From Bathynomus jamesi (taxonomy: Eukaryota > Arthropoda > Malacostraca > Isopoda > Cirolanidae), in assembly GCA_023014485.1 (NCBI GenBank), contig JAJOZX010000198.1, positions 380,501 to 444,500 on the forward strand: DNA of 64,000 bases, in the 5' to 3' direction. The position numbers were made by a program, and so were the translations under genes. A model generated the notes under the pieces. That model was given only the letters and a program-made list of their open reading frames with translations. It did not search any database and was not told the origin of the DNA. Below are positions 1 through 13,413 of this stretch, one piece after another (position 1 is the stretch's first letter; every line of letters starts with the position of its first letter).

Positions 1-1808
1 TGTCAGTTCTCAAATTTAACTCAAGAATTTTTTTCTTAAACTTAGAAATCTTAAATTTCAATCTTTCATATTTAGGAAGAGTGATTTGCAGTGTATTAAG
101 AATTTGGCAAAGAACCAGGAGATTGTTGTGACTAGACCAGACAAGGGTAACGGAGTGGTTATTTTGAATAAATCGGAATACATAAACAAAACTAATGAAA
201 TCCTAAGTGATCTTACTAAATTCAAACAAATTCTAGAACCTGTAAATAAAGTCATTGTAAGGTTAGAAGCACCAGGTTAATAGATTTCTGTCACGACTAA
301 AGTCCTTAAAGATAATAAAAAATGATACTTACTCTCAGTTGTTCGCATCTGGTGCTAATCTTGCTCAATTATACTGTCTGCCTAAAATCCATAAAGCTGG
401 AACACCTCTCCGTCCTATTTTAGCTTCGTATAACTTACCCACCTTTCAATTGGCAAAATTTGTTGTTCGTCTCCTGTCCCCCTTTTGCGAAAAATGTTTA
501 CACTATAAATAACTCGTTTGAATTCCAAAAAGAACTCCTGGGTAAAAACTTCGATTCAAAAAAGTTTTTTGTCAGTTTTGATGTAAAGTCACTTTTCACA
601 AATGTACCTGTATCTGAAACTATTGCCATTATTTTAGTAGGTTTTTAGCTCAGTTGATAATTTCATGGTTTTTCATTGTCTCATTTGAAGGAACTTTTAG
701 AATTGGTCTTCAAACAATGCTATTTCACTTTCAACAATAAGGTTTACCAACAAATTGATGGGGTAGGGATGGGATCACCAGTCGGACCGTTAGCAGCTGA
801 CTTTTTTATGACTCATTTAGAAAGTGTAATTTTTAGACAATCTCCCACTCATCTCAAGCCAATTTTCTATCGACGCTTCGTTGATGATTCGATAGCAGTC
901 TTTGATAATGCGGTACAAGCGCAACAATTCTTTAACTTCCTAAATTCTTTGCACCCCAATATAACGTATACAATGGAAACTGAGCAAAATGGGCTCCCTC
1001 CCCTTCTTAGATCTTTTAATTTCGAAAAACGGTGATTCTATTACTACATCAGTTTATAGGAAACCCACTTTCACTGGTTTGGGCATGAATTTTTTTAGTT
1101 TTACTGATTTCAACTATAAGATGTCTTGTATTAAACTCTCCTGTTCAGAGGATATAATTTGACCCTAATTTTACCTTACTTAATGATGAATTTAATAATC
1201 TAAGATCATACTTTACTAATAATAGTTTTCCTGTTCAATATGTAGACAAACTAATTAGATCCTTCTTAAATAATGTTTATAGCCCTCAACTTCCATGTAT
1301 TACAGTGCCGAAGGATATAAATATTTCTTGGTACCTGAAATGGGTCCCTTGAATAAGGAATTAAGCTTAAATTTACAAAATTGTTAAGGAATTTTTTATC
1401 ATACTGATTTCCGCATCATATTTATTAATAAAACGTCTTTAGGTAGCTTTTTCTCAGCGAAGGATCGAACCCCTGACTCGTTGCGTAGCGGTGTTGTATA
1501 TTTATTTACCTGCCCCAGGTGTCTCCTTGGGAATTACATCGGCAGCACTGTTCGCTCTCTCAGGGCTAGATTTTATTCGCATATGGGAATAAGTGGCCGA
1601 ACAGGTAAAATTTTAAAAAACTAAGGAAGCCTCGAGTATTCGTGAACATAGCATTAAATGCAAAATTGATGTCACTTTAGACAATTTTAAAATTCTTGGT
1701 TGTAATACTTGTCCCAACTCACTAAGAATTTTAGAATCCCTTTTCATTAAAGCATTGTCCCCTAGTCTGAATGTTGACTCATCGTCCGTCCCTCTCAATT
1801 TGCTATGA
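1..1808 (+). pseudogene. PLE copy A, RT plus GIY-YIG, 5' cut by window edge, frameshifted
   Basis: This is the 3' two thirds of the PLE frame. The RPDKG block lies near 136-150, the RT core motif GVGMGSPVGPLAADFF at 760-810, the catalytic FYRRFVDDS block at 865-890, and the GIY-YIG block (VVYLFTCP then YIGST) near 1490-1550. The stop codon is at 1806-1808. Compared with copies C to E it has many one-base gains and losses, often in homopolymers, so no long frame survives. It shares variants with copy B that copies C to E lack, such as a GAATAC codon pair near 175 where the others read GACTAC. The copy is inactive as written, unless the indels are consensus errors. Confidence 0.9.
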
Positions 1809-2158
1809 TCCTCCTCCTTCCCCAATTCCTTATAATCCCTCCTTCCCCTATCTCCCTCGCCATCCTTCGTGTTTCCCGTTCTTTGCCTCTGCTCAAATTA
1901 GTCGGCCTCGGATACTGCTGTGTAAGGTAGATAGCTCCATTGTTCCAGTGTACTGATTGGTAATTTTTCCAGTGTATTAATTTCACATTTACTACATGTA
2001 TTTAAAAATAACTTCTTAATTTTTATTGTAAATCTGTATAACTTAGATTTAACCCTCTTTTCTCAGTTTTAAAAATTTGTCTTTACGAATAGGTTATAGA
2101 AATTTTCTTTTTGTTTTTCATTCAATATTGATTTTAATTTCACATTGTTATTAAACAG

Positions 2159-2192
2159 CCTGAAGATGAGCGTATTGCTCGAAACGTTGCGC
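2159..2192 (+). ncRNA. Hammerhead-like ribozyme motif, unit A/B boundary
   Basis: The sequence has a CUGANGA core (CTGAAGA), then a short hairpin (GAGC, five-base loop, GCTC), then GAAAC. This is the order of the conserved hammerhead core, with one extra base before stem II. PLEs are known to carry minimal hammerheads in their terminal repeats. Stems I and III are not obvious by eye, so self-cleavage is inference. It sits about 20 bases upstream of the next start codon. Confidence 0.5.
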
Positions 2193-2209
2193 AATAAAGA
2201 AGACTTTTC

Positions 2210-4698
2210 ATGGCATTTACATTTCTCCTTGTCATTGGATTTCTCCTAAATATTAAATTGAAGCTCTGTAGAAGCAACCCGCATAATTATATATATTCAA
2301 GGTATGGACAAGATGGCCTCAGGGCTTATCGCCATGTTTGGAAGACTTCACGAAAGTTTCTCAAGTCAAACTGGACTGTTTATTTTCTTGAAATGTGTCG
2401 GACTTGCAGGATTTTCCCGAAATTTGTTTACTTCAAACTCTACCGTGATAATCTATATGACTCTGAATTTTATCAATCGTCCCTGGAACATTTATTAAAT
2501 AATGAAATTAATTATAAAATCAAAATATCAGATCGCATAACAAGTCTCTTGGGCATTATATAACTACTCTTAAAAATACCTTGTCGTTGTTGGACTATTT
2601 ATTAATAATTTCTCTTGTACAACGTGAACTAGAAAAATTTCACTCTACCATCTTGGAAACACATGAACGTAAGTTAAAGGCTTTGGGAATGAATTCACCA
2701 AATTTTTTCAATTCAGAGAAGGTAATTTCGAATCTTTCTAGTTACACACTCCCCTCGGGAAAAGTTTTTACTGTCACTGGTTTGCAATTTAAGCTTCCGT
2801 TGTTTCAAATATATAAGCCTTCGTTTTTTCTTTACTTTGAAAATTTTCAATGGCTTGAAAAATGTTCCCCATGTGGGGGATTTCAATAATCTCAAATGTC
2901 AGTTCTCAAATTTAACTCAAGAATTTTTTCTTAAACTTAGAAATCTTAAATTTTCAATCTTTTCATATTTAGGAAGAGTGATTTGCAGTGTATTAAGAAT
3001 TTGGCAAAGAACCAGGAGATTGTTGTGACTAGACCAGACAAGGGTAACGGAGTGGTTATTTTGAATAAATCGGAATACATAAACAAAACTAATGAAATCC
3101 TAAGTGATCTTACTAAATTCAAACACAATTCTAGAACCTGTAAATAAAGTCATTGTAAGGTTAGAAGACCAGGTTAATAGATTTTCTGTCAGACTAAAGT
3201 CTTAAGATAATAAAAAATGATACTTATCTCAGTTGTTCGCATCTGGTGCTAATCTTGCTCAATTATACTGTCTGCCTAAAATCCATAAGCTGGAACACCC
3301 TCCGTCCTATTTTAGCTTCGTATAACTTACCCACCTTTCAATTGGCAAAATTTGTTGTTGTCTTTCGTCTCCTGTCCCCCTTTGCGAAAATGTTTACACT
3401 ATAAATAACTCGTTTGAATCCAAAAGAACTCCTGGGTAAAAACTTCGATTCAAAAAAGTTTTTTGTCAGTTTTGATGTAAAGTCACTTTTCACAAATGTA
3501 CCTGTATCTGAAACTATTGCCATTATTTTAGATAGGGTTTTTTAGCTCAGTTGATAATTTTCATGTTTTTCATTGTCTCATTTGAAGGAACTTTAGAATT
3601 GGTCTTCAAACAATGCTATTTCACTTTCAACAATAAGGTTTACCAACAAATTGATGGGGTAGGGATGGATCACCAGTCGGACCGTTAGCAGCTGACTTTT
3701 TATGACTCATTTAGAAAAGTGTAATTTTTAGACAATCTCCCACTCATCTCAAGCCAATTTTCTATCGACGCTTCGTTGATGATTCGATAGCAGTCTTTGA
3801 TAATGCGGTACAAGCGCAAAATTCTTTAACTTCCTAAATTCTTTGCACCCCATATAACGTATACAATGGAAACTGAGCAAAATGGCTCCCTCCCCTTCTT
3901 AGATCTTTTAATTTCGAAAAACGGTGATTCTATTACTACATCAGTTTATAGGAACCCACTTTCACTGGTTTTGGGCATGAATTTTTTTAGTTTACTGATT
4001 TCAACTATAAGATGTCTTGTATTAAAAACTCTCCTGTTCAGAGGATATAATTTGACCTCTAATTTTACTTACTTAATGATGAATTTAATAATCTAAGATC
4101 ATACTTTACTAATATAGTTTCCTGTTCATATGTGACAAACTAATTAGATCCTTCTTAAATAATGTTTATAGCCCTCAACTTCCATGTATTACAGTGCCGA
4201 AGGATATAAAATATTTCTTGGTACCTGAAATGGGTCCCTTGAATAAGGAAATTTAAGCTAAATTTACAAAATTGTTTAAGGAAATTTTTTATCATACTGA
4301 TTTCCGCATCATATTTATTAATAAAACGTCTTAGGTAGCTTTTTCTCAGCGAAGGATCGAACCCCTGACTCGTTGCGTACGGTGTTGTATATTTATTTAC
4401 CTGCCCCAGGTGTCTCCTTGGGAATTACATCGGCAGCACTGTTCGCTCTCTCAGGGCTAGATTTTATTCGCATATGGGAATAAGTGGCCGAACAGGTAAA
4501 ATTTTAAAAACTAAAGAAGCCTCGAGTATTCGTGAACACAGCATTAAATGTAAAATTGATGTCACTTTAGACAATTTTAAAATTCTTGGTTGTAATACTT
4601 GTCCCAACTCACTAAGAATTTTAGAATCGCTGTTCATTAAAGCATTGTCCCCTAGTCTGAATGTTGACTCATCGGCCGTCCCTCTCAATTTGCTATGA
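2210..4698 (+). pseudogene. PLE copy B, RT plus GIY-YIG, heavily frameshifted
   Basis: This is a full-length unit by position, from the ATG at 2210 to the stop at 4698. The N-terminal 117 codons read openly to 2563 and then many small indels break the frame. RT motifs are recognisable, including the RRFVDDS block near 3765-3785, and the GIY-YIG block lies near 4380-4445. It is the most indel-rich copy. Most differences are single-base losses inside runs, for example GGGATGG for GGGATGGG near 3662, while substitutions are rare. That pattern suggests either recent pseudogenisation or uncorrected long-read errors. Confidence 0.9.
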
Positions 4699-5051
4699 TC
4701 CCTCCTCCTTCCCCAATTCCTTATAATCCCTCCTTCCCCAATCGCCCTCGCCATCTCTCGTGTTTCCCGTTCTTTGTCTCTGCTCAAATTAGTCAGCCTC
4801 GGATACTGCAGTGTAAGGTAGATAGTTCCATTGTTCCAGTGTACTATTGGTAATTTTTCCAGTGTATTAATTTCACATTTACTACATGTATTTAAAAATA
4901 ACTTCTTAATTTTATATGTAAATCTGTATAACTTAGAATTTAACCCTCTTTTCTCACGTCTTTTAAATTTGTCTTTACGAATAGGTTATAGAAATTTTCT
5001 GTTTTGTTTTTCATTCAATATTGATTTTAATTTCACATTGTTATTAAACAG

Positions 5052-5085
5052 CCTGAAGATGAGCGTATTGCTCGAAACGTTGCGC
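5052..5085 (+). ncRNA. Hammerhead-like ribozyme motif, unit B/C boundary
   Basis: This is identical to the motif at 2159-2192: CTGAAGA core, GAGC/GCTC stem with five-base loop, GAAAC. It recurs once per PLE unit at the same distance from the next start codon. Confidence 0.5.
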
Positions 5086-5102
5086 ATTAAAGAAGACTTT
5101 TC

Positions 5103-7600
5103 ATGGCATTTACATTTTCCTTGTCATTGGATTTCTCCTAAATATTAAATTGAAGCTCTGTAGAAGCAACCCGCATGACTATATATATTCAAGGTATGGA
5201 CAAGATGGCCTCAGGGCTTATCGCCATGTTTGGAAGACTTCACGAAAGTTTCTCAAGTCAAACTGGACTGTTATTTTCTTGAAATGTGTCGGACTTGCAG
5301 GATTTTCCCGAAATTTGTTTACTTCAAACTCTACCGTGATAATCTATATGACTCTGAATTTTATCAATCGTCCCTGGAATATTTATTAAATAATGAAATT
5401 AATTATAAAATCAAAATATCAGATTCGCATAACAAGTCTCTTGGGCATTATATAACTACTCTTAAAAATACCTTGTCGTTGTTGGACTATTTATTAATAA
5501 TTTCTCTTGTACAACGTGAACTAGTAAAATTTCACTCTACCATCTTGGAAACACATGAACGTAAGTTAAAGGCTTTGGGAATGAATTCACCAAATTTTTT
5601 CAATTCAGAGAAGGTAATTTCGAATCTTTCTAGTTACACACTCTCCCCTCGGGAAAAGTTTTTACTGTCACTTGGTTTGCAATTTAAGCTTCCGTTGTTT
5701 CAAATATATAAGCCTTCGTTTTTTCTTTACTTTGAAAAATTTTTCAATGGCTTGAAAAATGTTCCCCATGTGGGGATTTCAATAATTTCAAATGTCAGTT
5801 CTCAAATTTAACTCAAGAATTTTTTCTTAAACTTAGAAATCTTAAATTTCAATCTTTCATATTTAGGAAGAGTGATTTGCAGTGTATTAAGAATTTGGCA
5901 AAGAACCAGGAGATTGTTGTGACTAGACCAGACAAGGGTAACGGAGTGGTTATTTTGAATAAATCGGACTACATAAACAAAACTAATGAAATCCTAAGTG
6001 ATCTTACTAAATTCAAACAAATTCTAGAACCTGTAAATAAAGTCATTGTAAGGTTAGAAGACCAGGTTAATAGATTTCTGTCACGACTAAAGTCCTTAAA
6101 GATAATAAAAAATGATACTTACTCTCAGTTGTTCGCATCTGGTGCTAATCTTGCTCAATTATACTGTCTGCCTAAAATCCATAAAGCTGGAACACCTCTC
6201 CGTCCTATTTTAGCTTCGTATAACTTACCCACCTTTCAATTGGCAAAATTTGTTGTTCGTCTCCTGTCCCCCTTTGCGAAAAATGCTTGCACTATAAATC
6301 GTTTGAATTCCAAAAAGACCTCCTTGGTAAAAACTTCGATTCAAAAAAGTTTTTTGTCAGTTTTGATGTAAAGTCACTTTTCACAAATGTACCTGTATCT
6401 GAAACTATTGCCATTATTTTAGATAGGGTTTTTAGCTCAGTTGATAATTTTCATGGTTTTTCATTGTCTCATTTGAAGGAACTTTTAGAATTGGTCTTCA
6501 AACAATGCTATTTCACTTTCAACAATAAGGTTTACCAACAAATTGATGGGGTAGGGATGGGATCACCAGTCGGACCGTTAGCAGCTGACTTTTTTATGAC
6601 TCATTTAGAAAGTGTAATTTTTAGACAATCTCCCACTCATCTCAAGCCAATTTTCTATCGACGCTTCGTTGATGATTCGATAGCAGTCTTTGATAATGCG
6701 GTACAAGCGCAACAATTCTTTAACTTCCTAAATTCTTTGCACCCCAATATAACGTATACAATGGAAACTGAGCAAAATGGCTCCCTCCCCTTCTTAGATC
6801 TTTTAATTTCGAAAAACGGTGATTCTATTACTACATCAGTTTACAGGAAACCCACTTTCACTGGTTTGGGCATGAATTTTTTTAGTTTTAATGATTTCAA
6901 CTATAAGATGTCTTGTATTAAAACTCTCCTGTTCAGAGGATATAATTTGACCTCTAATTTTACCTTACTTAATGATGAATTTAATAATCTAAGATCATAC
7001 TTTACTAATAATAGTTTTCCTGTTCAATATGTAGACAAACTAATTAGATCCTTCTTAAATAATGTTTATAGCCCTCAACTTCCATGTATTACAGTGCCGA
7101 AGGATATAAAATATTTCTTGGTACCTGAAATGGGTCCTTTGAATAAGGAATTTAAGCTTAAATTTACAAAATTGTTAAGGAAATTTTTTTATCATACTGA
7201 TTTCCGCATCATATTTATTAATAAAACGTCTTTAGGTAGCTTTTTCTCAGCGAAGGATCGAACCCCTGACTCGTTGCGTAGCGGTGTTGTATATTTATTT
7301 ACCTGCCCCAGGTGTCTCCTTGGGAATTACATCGGCAGCACTGTTCGCTCTCTCAGGGCTAGATTTTATTCGCATATGGGAATAAGTGGCCGAACAGGTA
7401 AAATTTTAAAAACTAAAGAAGCCTCGAGTATTCGTGAACACAGCATTAAATGTAAAATTGATGTCACTTTAGACAATTTTAAAATTCTTGGTTGTAATAC
7501 TTGTCCCAACTCACTAAGAATTTTAGAATCGCTGTTCATTAAAGCATTGTCCCCTAGTCTGAATGTTGACTCATCGGCCGTCCCTCTCAATTTGCTATGA
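5103..7600 (+). pseudogene. PLE copy C, near-intact RT plus GIY-YIG, few frameshifts
   Basis: The unit runs from the ATG at 5103 to the stop at 7600. Against copies D and E it has a one-base loss near 5264, a one-base loss near 5775 and a four-base loss near 6297. After the last one, 437 codons read without interruption (6287-7600). That stretch holds the RT core, the VDD catalytic block, the LPFLDLLIS and VYRKPTF blocks typical of PLE RTs, and the complete GIY-YIG domain with GVVYLF, YIGST and the late glutamate in LRILESLF. The N-terminal part is lysine and leucine rich, as in other PLEs. A functional protein would need only three local repairs, so this copy is young or its breaks are sequencing errors. 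Confidence 0.92.
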
Positions 7601-7954
7601 TCCCTCCTCCTTCCCCAATTCCTTATAATCCCTCCTTCCCCAATCGCCCTCGCCATCTCTCGTGTTTCCCGTTCTTTGTCTCTGCTCAAATTAGTCAGCC
7701 TCGGATACTGCAGTGTAAGGTAGATAGTTCCATTGTTCCAGTGTACTATTGGTAATTTTTCCAGTGTATTAATTTCACATTTACTACATGTATTTAAAAA
7801 TAACTTCTTAATTTTTATATGTAAATCTGTATAACTTAGAATTTAACCCTCTTTTCTCAGTCTTTTAAAATTTGTCTTTACGAATAGGTTATAGAAATTT
7901 TCTGTTTTGTTTTTCATTCAATATTGATTTTAATTTCACATTGTTATTAAACAG

Positions 7955-7988
7955 CCTGAAGATGAGCGTATTGCTCGAAACGTTGCGC
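7955..7988 (+). ncRNA. Hammerhead-like ribozyme motif, unit C/D boundary
   Basis: This is the same 34-base motif as at 2159 and 5052, with no substitution: CTGAAGA core, four-base-pair stem, GAAAC. Confidence 0.5.
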
Positions 7989-8005
7989 ATTAAAGAAGAC
8001 TTTTC

Positions 8006-10508
8006 ATGGCATTTACATTTTTCCTTGTCATTGGATTTCTCCTAAATATTAAATTGAAGCTCTGTAGAAGCAACCCGCATGACTATATATATTCAAGGTA
8101 TGGACAAGATGGCCTCAGGGCTTATCGCCATGTTTGGAAGACTTCACGAAAGTTTCTCAAGTCAAAACTGGACTGTTATTTTCTTGAAATGTGTCGGACT
8201 TGCAGGATTTTCCCGAAATTTGTTTACTTCAAACTCTACCGTGATAATCTATATGACTCTGAATTTTATCAATCGTCCCTGGAATATTTATTAAATAATG
8301 AAATTAATTATAAAATCAAAATATCAGATTCGCATAACAAGTCTCTTGGGCATTATATAACTACTCTTAAAAATACCTTGTCGTTGTTGGACTATTTATT
8401 AATAATTTCTCTTGTACAACGTGAACTAGTAAAATTTCACTCTACCATCTTGGAAACACATGAACGTAAGTTAAAGGCTTTGGGAATGAATTCACCAAAT
8501 TTTTTCAATTCAGAGAAGGTAATTTCGAATCTTTCTAGTTACACACTCTCCCCTCGGGAAAAGTTTTTACTGTCACTTGGTTTGCAATTTAAGCTTCCGT
8601 TGTTTCAAATATATAAGCCTTCGTTTTTTCTTTACTTTGAAAAATTTTTCAATGGCTTGAAAAATGTTCCCCATGTGGGGGATTTCAATAATTTCAAATG
8701 TCAGTTCTCAAATTTAACTCAAGAATTTTTTCTTAAACTTAGAAATCTTAAATTTCAATCTTTCATATTTAGGAAGAGTGATTTGCAGTGTATTAAGAAT
8801 TGGCAAAGAACCAGGAGATTGTTGTGACTAGACCAGACAAGGGTAACGGAGTGGTTATTTTGAATAATCGGACTACATAAACAAAACTAATGAAATCCTA
8901 AGTGATCTTACTAAATTCAAACAAATTCTAGAACCTGAAAATAAAGTCATTGTAAGGTTAGAAGACCAGGTTAATAGATTTCTGTCACGACTAAAGTCCT
9001 TAAAGATAATAAAAAATGATACTTACTCTCAGTTGTTCGCATCTGGTGCTAATCTTGCTCAATTATACTGTCTGCCTAAAATCCATAAAGCTGGAACACC
9101 CTCTCCGTCCTATTTTAGCTTCGTATAACTTACCCACCTTTCAATTGGCAAAATTTGTTGTTCGTCTCCTGTCCCCCTTTGCGAAAAATGCTTGCACTAT
9201 AAATAACTCGTTTGAATTCCAAAAAGACCTCCTTGGTAAAAACTTCGATTCAAAAAAGTTTTTTGTCAGTTTTGATGTAAAGTCACTTTTCACAAATGTA
9301 CCTGTATCTGAAACTATTGCCATTATTTTAGATAGGGTTTTTAGCTCAGTTGATAATTTTCATGGTTTTTCATTGTCTCATTTGAAGGAACTTTTAGAAT
9401 TGGTCTTCAAACAATGCTATTTCACTTTCAACAATAAGGTTTACCAACAAATTGATGGGGTAGGGATGGGATCACCAGTCGGACCGTTAGCAGCTGACTT
9501 TTTTATGACTCATTTAGAAAGTGTAATTTTTAGACAATCTCCCACTCATCTCAAGCCAATTTTCTATCGACGCTTCGTTGATGATTCGATAGCAGTCTTT
9601 GATAATGCGGTACAAGCGCAACAATTCTTTAACTTCCTAAATTCTTTGCACCCCAATATAACGTATACAATGGAAACTGAGCAAAATGGCTCCCTCCCCT
9701 TCTTAGATCTTTTAATTTCGAAAAACGGTGATTCTATTACTACATCAGTTTACAGGAAACCCACTTTCACTGGTTTGGGCATGAATTTTTTTAGTTTTAA
9801 TGATTTCAACTATAAGATGTCTTGTATTAAAACTCTCCTGTTCAGAGGATATAATTTGACCTCTAATTTTACCTTACTTAATGATGAATTTAATAATCTA
9901 AGATCATACTTTACTAATAATAGTTTTCCTGTTCAATATGTAGACAAACTAATTAGATCCTTCTTAAATAATGTTTATAGCCCTCAACTTCCATGTATTA
10001 CAGTGCCGAAGGATATAAATATTTCTTGGTACCTGAAATGGGTCCTTTGAATAAGGAATTTAAGCTTAAATTTACAAAATTGTTAAGGAAATTTTTTTAT
10101 CATACTGATTTCCGCATCATATTTATTAATAAAACGTCTTTAGGTAGCTTTTTCTCAGCGAAGGATCGAACCCCTGACTCGTTGCGTAGCGGTGTTGTAT
10201 ATTTATTTACCTGCCCCAGGTGTCTCCTTGGGAATTACATCGGCAGCACTGTTCGCTCTCTCAGGGCTAGATTTTATTCGCATATGGGAATAAGTGGCCG
10301 AACAGGTAAAATTTTAAAAACTAAAGAAGCCTCGAGTATTCGTGAACACAGCATTAAATGTAAAATTGATGTCACTTTAGACAATTTTAAAATTCTTGGT
10401 TGTAATACTTGTCCCAACTCACTAAGAATTTTAGAATCGCTGTTCATTAAAGCATTGTCCCCTAGTCTGAATGTTGACTCATCGGCCGTCCCTCTCAATT
10501 TGCTATGA
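8006..10508 (+). pseudogene. PLE copy D, RT plus GIY-YIG, three frame breaks
   Basis: The frame opens at the ATG at 8006 and reads 273 codons to 8827. A single T is missing near 8799 and one A near 8865, and one extra C lies near 9100. From 9016 the RT reads openly to 10050, where an A is missing in a run near 10016, and the GIY-YIG part reads from 9993 to the stop at 10508. Approximate residues in the full frame are: RPDKG 276, CLPKIH 356, GVGMGSPVG 484, VDD 524, GVVYLF 729, YIGST 743 and catalytic glutamate 808. All catalytic residues expected of a PLE RT and a GIY-YIG nuclease are present. Length (about 834 codons) is normal for the family. Confidence 0.93.
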
Positions 10509-10861
10509 TCCCTCTCCTTCCCCAATTCCTTATAATCCCTCCTTCCCCAATCGCCCTCGCCATCTCTCGTGTTTCCCGTTCTTTGTCTCTGCTCAAATTA
10601 GTCAGCCTCGGATACTGCAGTGTAAGGTAGATAGTTCCATTGTTCCAGTGTACTATTGGTAATTTTTCCAGTGTATTAATTTCACATTTACTACATGTAT
10701 TTAAAAATAACTTCTTAATTTTTATATGTAAATCTGTATAACTTAGAATTTAACCCTCTTTTCTCAGTCTTTTAAAATTTGTCTTTACGAATAGGTTATA
10801 GAAATTTTCTGTTTTGTTTTTCATTCAATATTGATTTTAATTTCACATTGTTATTAAACAG

Positions 10862-10895
10862 CCTGAAGATGAGCGTATTGCTCGAAACGTTGCGC
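10862..10895 (+). ncRNA. Hammerhead-like ribozyme motif, unit D/E boundary
   Basis: Fourth identical copy of the motif, again about 20 bases upstream of the next PLE start codon. Confidence 0.5.
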
Positions 10896-10912
10896 ATTAA
10901 AGAAGACTTTTC

Positions 10913-13413
10913 ATGGCATTTACATTTTTCCTTGTCATTGGATTTCTCCTAAATATTAAATTGAAGCTCTGTAGAAGCAACCCGCATGACTATATATATT
11001 CAAGGTATGGACAAGATGGCCTCAGGGCTTATCGCCATGTTTGGAAGACTTCACGAAAGTTTCTCAAGTCAAAACTGGACTGTTATTTTCTTGAAATGTG
11101 TCGGACTTGCAGGATTTTCCCGAAATTTGTTTACTTCAAACTCTACCGTGATAATCTATATGACTCTGAATTTTATCAATCGTCCCTGGAATATTTATTA
11201 AATAATGAAATTAATTATAAAATCAAAATATCAGATTCGCATAACAAGTCTCTTGGGCATTATATAACTACTCTTAAAAATACCTTGTCGTTGTTGGACT
11301 ATTTATTAATAATTTCTCTTGTACAACGTGAACTAGTAAAATTTCACTCTACCATCTTGGAAACACATGAACGTAAGTTAAAGGCTTTGGGAATGAATTC
11401 ACCAAATTTTTTCAATTCAGAGAAGGTAATTTCGAATCTTTCTAGTTACACACTCTCCCCTCGGGAAAAGTTTTTACTGTCACTTGGTTTGCAATTTAAG
11501 CTTCCGTTGTTTCAAATATATAAGCCTTCGTTTTTTCTTTACTTTGAAAAATTTTTCAATGGCTTGAAAAATGTTGCCCATGTGGGGGATTTCAATAATT
11601 TCAAATGTCAGTTCTCAAATTTAACTCAAGAATTTTTTCTTAAACTTAGAAATCTTAAATTTCAATCTTTCATATTTAGGAAGAGTGATTTGCAGTGTAT
11701 TAAGAATTTGGCAAAGAACCAGGAGATTGTTGTGACTAGACCAGACAAGGGTAACGGAGTGGTTATTTTGAATAAATCGGACTACATAAACAAAACTAAT
11801 GAAATCCTAAGTGATCTTACTAAATTCAAACAAATTCTAGAACCTGTAAATAAAGTCATTGTAAGGTCAGAAGACCAGGTTAATAGATTTCTGTCACGAC
11901 TAAAGTCCTTAAAGATAATAAAAAATGATACTTACTCTCAGTTGTTCGCATCTGGTGCTAATCTTGCTCAATTATACTGTCTGCCTAAAATCCATAAAGC
12001 TGGAACACCTCTCCGTCCTATTTTAGCTTCGTATAACTTACCCACCTTTCAATTGGCAAAATTTGTTGTTCGTCTCCTGTCCCCCTTTGCGAAAAATGCT
12101 TGCACTATAAATAACTCGTTTGAATTCCAAAAAGACCTCCTTGGTAAAAACTTCGATTCAAAAAAGTTTTTTGTCAGTTTTGATGTAAAGTCACTTTTCA
12201 CAAATGTACCTGTATCTGAAACTATTGCCATTATTTTAGATAGGGTTTTTAGCTCAGTTGATAATTTTCATGGTTTTTCATTGTCTCATTTGAAGGAACT
12301 TTTAGAATTGGTCTTCAAACAATGCTATTTCACTTTCAACATAAGGTTTACCAACAAATTGATGGGTAGGGATGGGATCACCAGTCGGACCGTTAGCAGC
12401 TGACTTTTTATGACTCATTTAGAAAGTGTAATTTTTAGACAATCTCCCACTCATCTCAAGCCAATTTTCTATCGACGCTTCGTTGATGATTCGATAGCAG
12501 TCTTTGATAATGCGGTACAAGCGCAACAATTCTTTAACTTCCTAAATTCTTTGCACCCCAATATAACGTATACAATGGAAACTGAGCAAAATGGCTCCCT
12601 CCCCTTCTTAGATCTTTTAATTTCGAAAAACGTGATTCTATTACTACATCAGTTTACAGGAAACCCACTTTCACTGGTTTGGGCATGAATTTTTTTAGTT
12701 TTAATGATTTCAACTATAAGATGTCTTGTATTAAAACTCTCCTGTTCAGAGGATATAATTTGACCTCTAATTTTACCTTACTTAATGATGAATTTAATAA
12801 TCTAAGATCATACTTTACTAATAATAGTTTTCCTGTTCAATATGTAGACAAACTAATTAGATCCTTCTTAAATAATGTTTATAGCCCTCAACTTCCATGT
12901 ATTACAGTGCCGAAGGATATAAAATATTTCTTGGTACCTGAAATGGGTCCTTTGAATAAGGAATTTAAGCTTAAATTTACAAAATTGTTAAGGAAATTTT
13001 TTTATCATACTGATTTCCGCATCATATTTATTAATAAAACGTCTTTAGGTAGCTTTTTCTCAGCGAAGGATCGAACCCCTGACTCGTTGTGTAGCGGTGT
13101 TGTATATTTATTTACCTGCCCCAGGTGTCTCCTTGGGAATTACATCGGCAGCACTGTTCGCTCTCTCAGGGCTAGATTTTATTCGCATATGGGAATAAGT
13201 GGCCGAACAGGTAAAATTTTAAAAACTAAAGAAGCCTCGAGTATTCGTGAACACAGCATTAAATGTAAAATTGATGTCACTTTAGACAATTTTAAAATTC
13301 TTGGTTGTAATACTTGTCCCAACTCACTAAGAATTTTAGAATCGCTGTTCATTAAAGCATTGTCCCTAGTTCTGAATGTTGACTCATCGGCCGTCCCTCT
13401 CAATTTGCTATGA
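10913..13413 (+). pseudogene. PLE copy E, RT plus GIY-YIG, 496 codons open then broken
   Basis: This copy has the longest open N-terminal stretch, 496 codons from 10913 into the RT core. A cluster of one-base losses follows: near 12340, in the GGGG of the GVGMG codons near 12365, and in the T run near 12407. The catalytic VDD block (12410-12688) and the C-terminal part with the GIY-YIG domain (12679-13413) are open in other frames. Private substitutions, such as TTGCCC for TTCCCC near 11577 and a TGT codon near 13089, show that it is a separate copy and not an assembly duplicate of D. Confidence 0.93.

Noticed and set aside
2304..2498. Second plus-strand frame at the 5' end of the PLE units (also 8079-8294, 10986-11201)
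   Set aside because: It overlaps the true N-terminal frame, which is far longer and conserved in the intact stretches.
4464..4787. Open minus-strand frames recurring in each PLE unit (also 7366-7689, 10274-10525, 13179-13502)
   Set aside because: They are the antisense shadow of the GIY-YIG region and repeat only because the unit repeats. There is no family motif.
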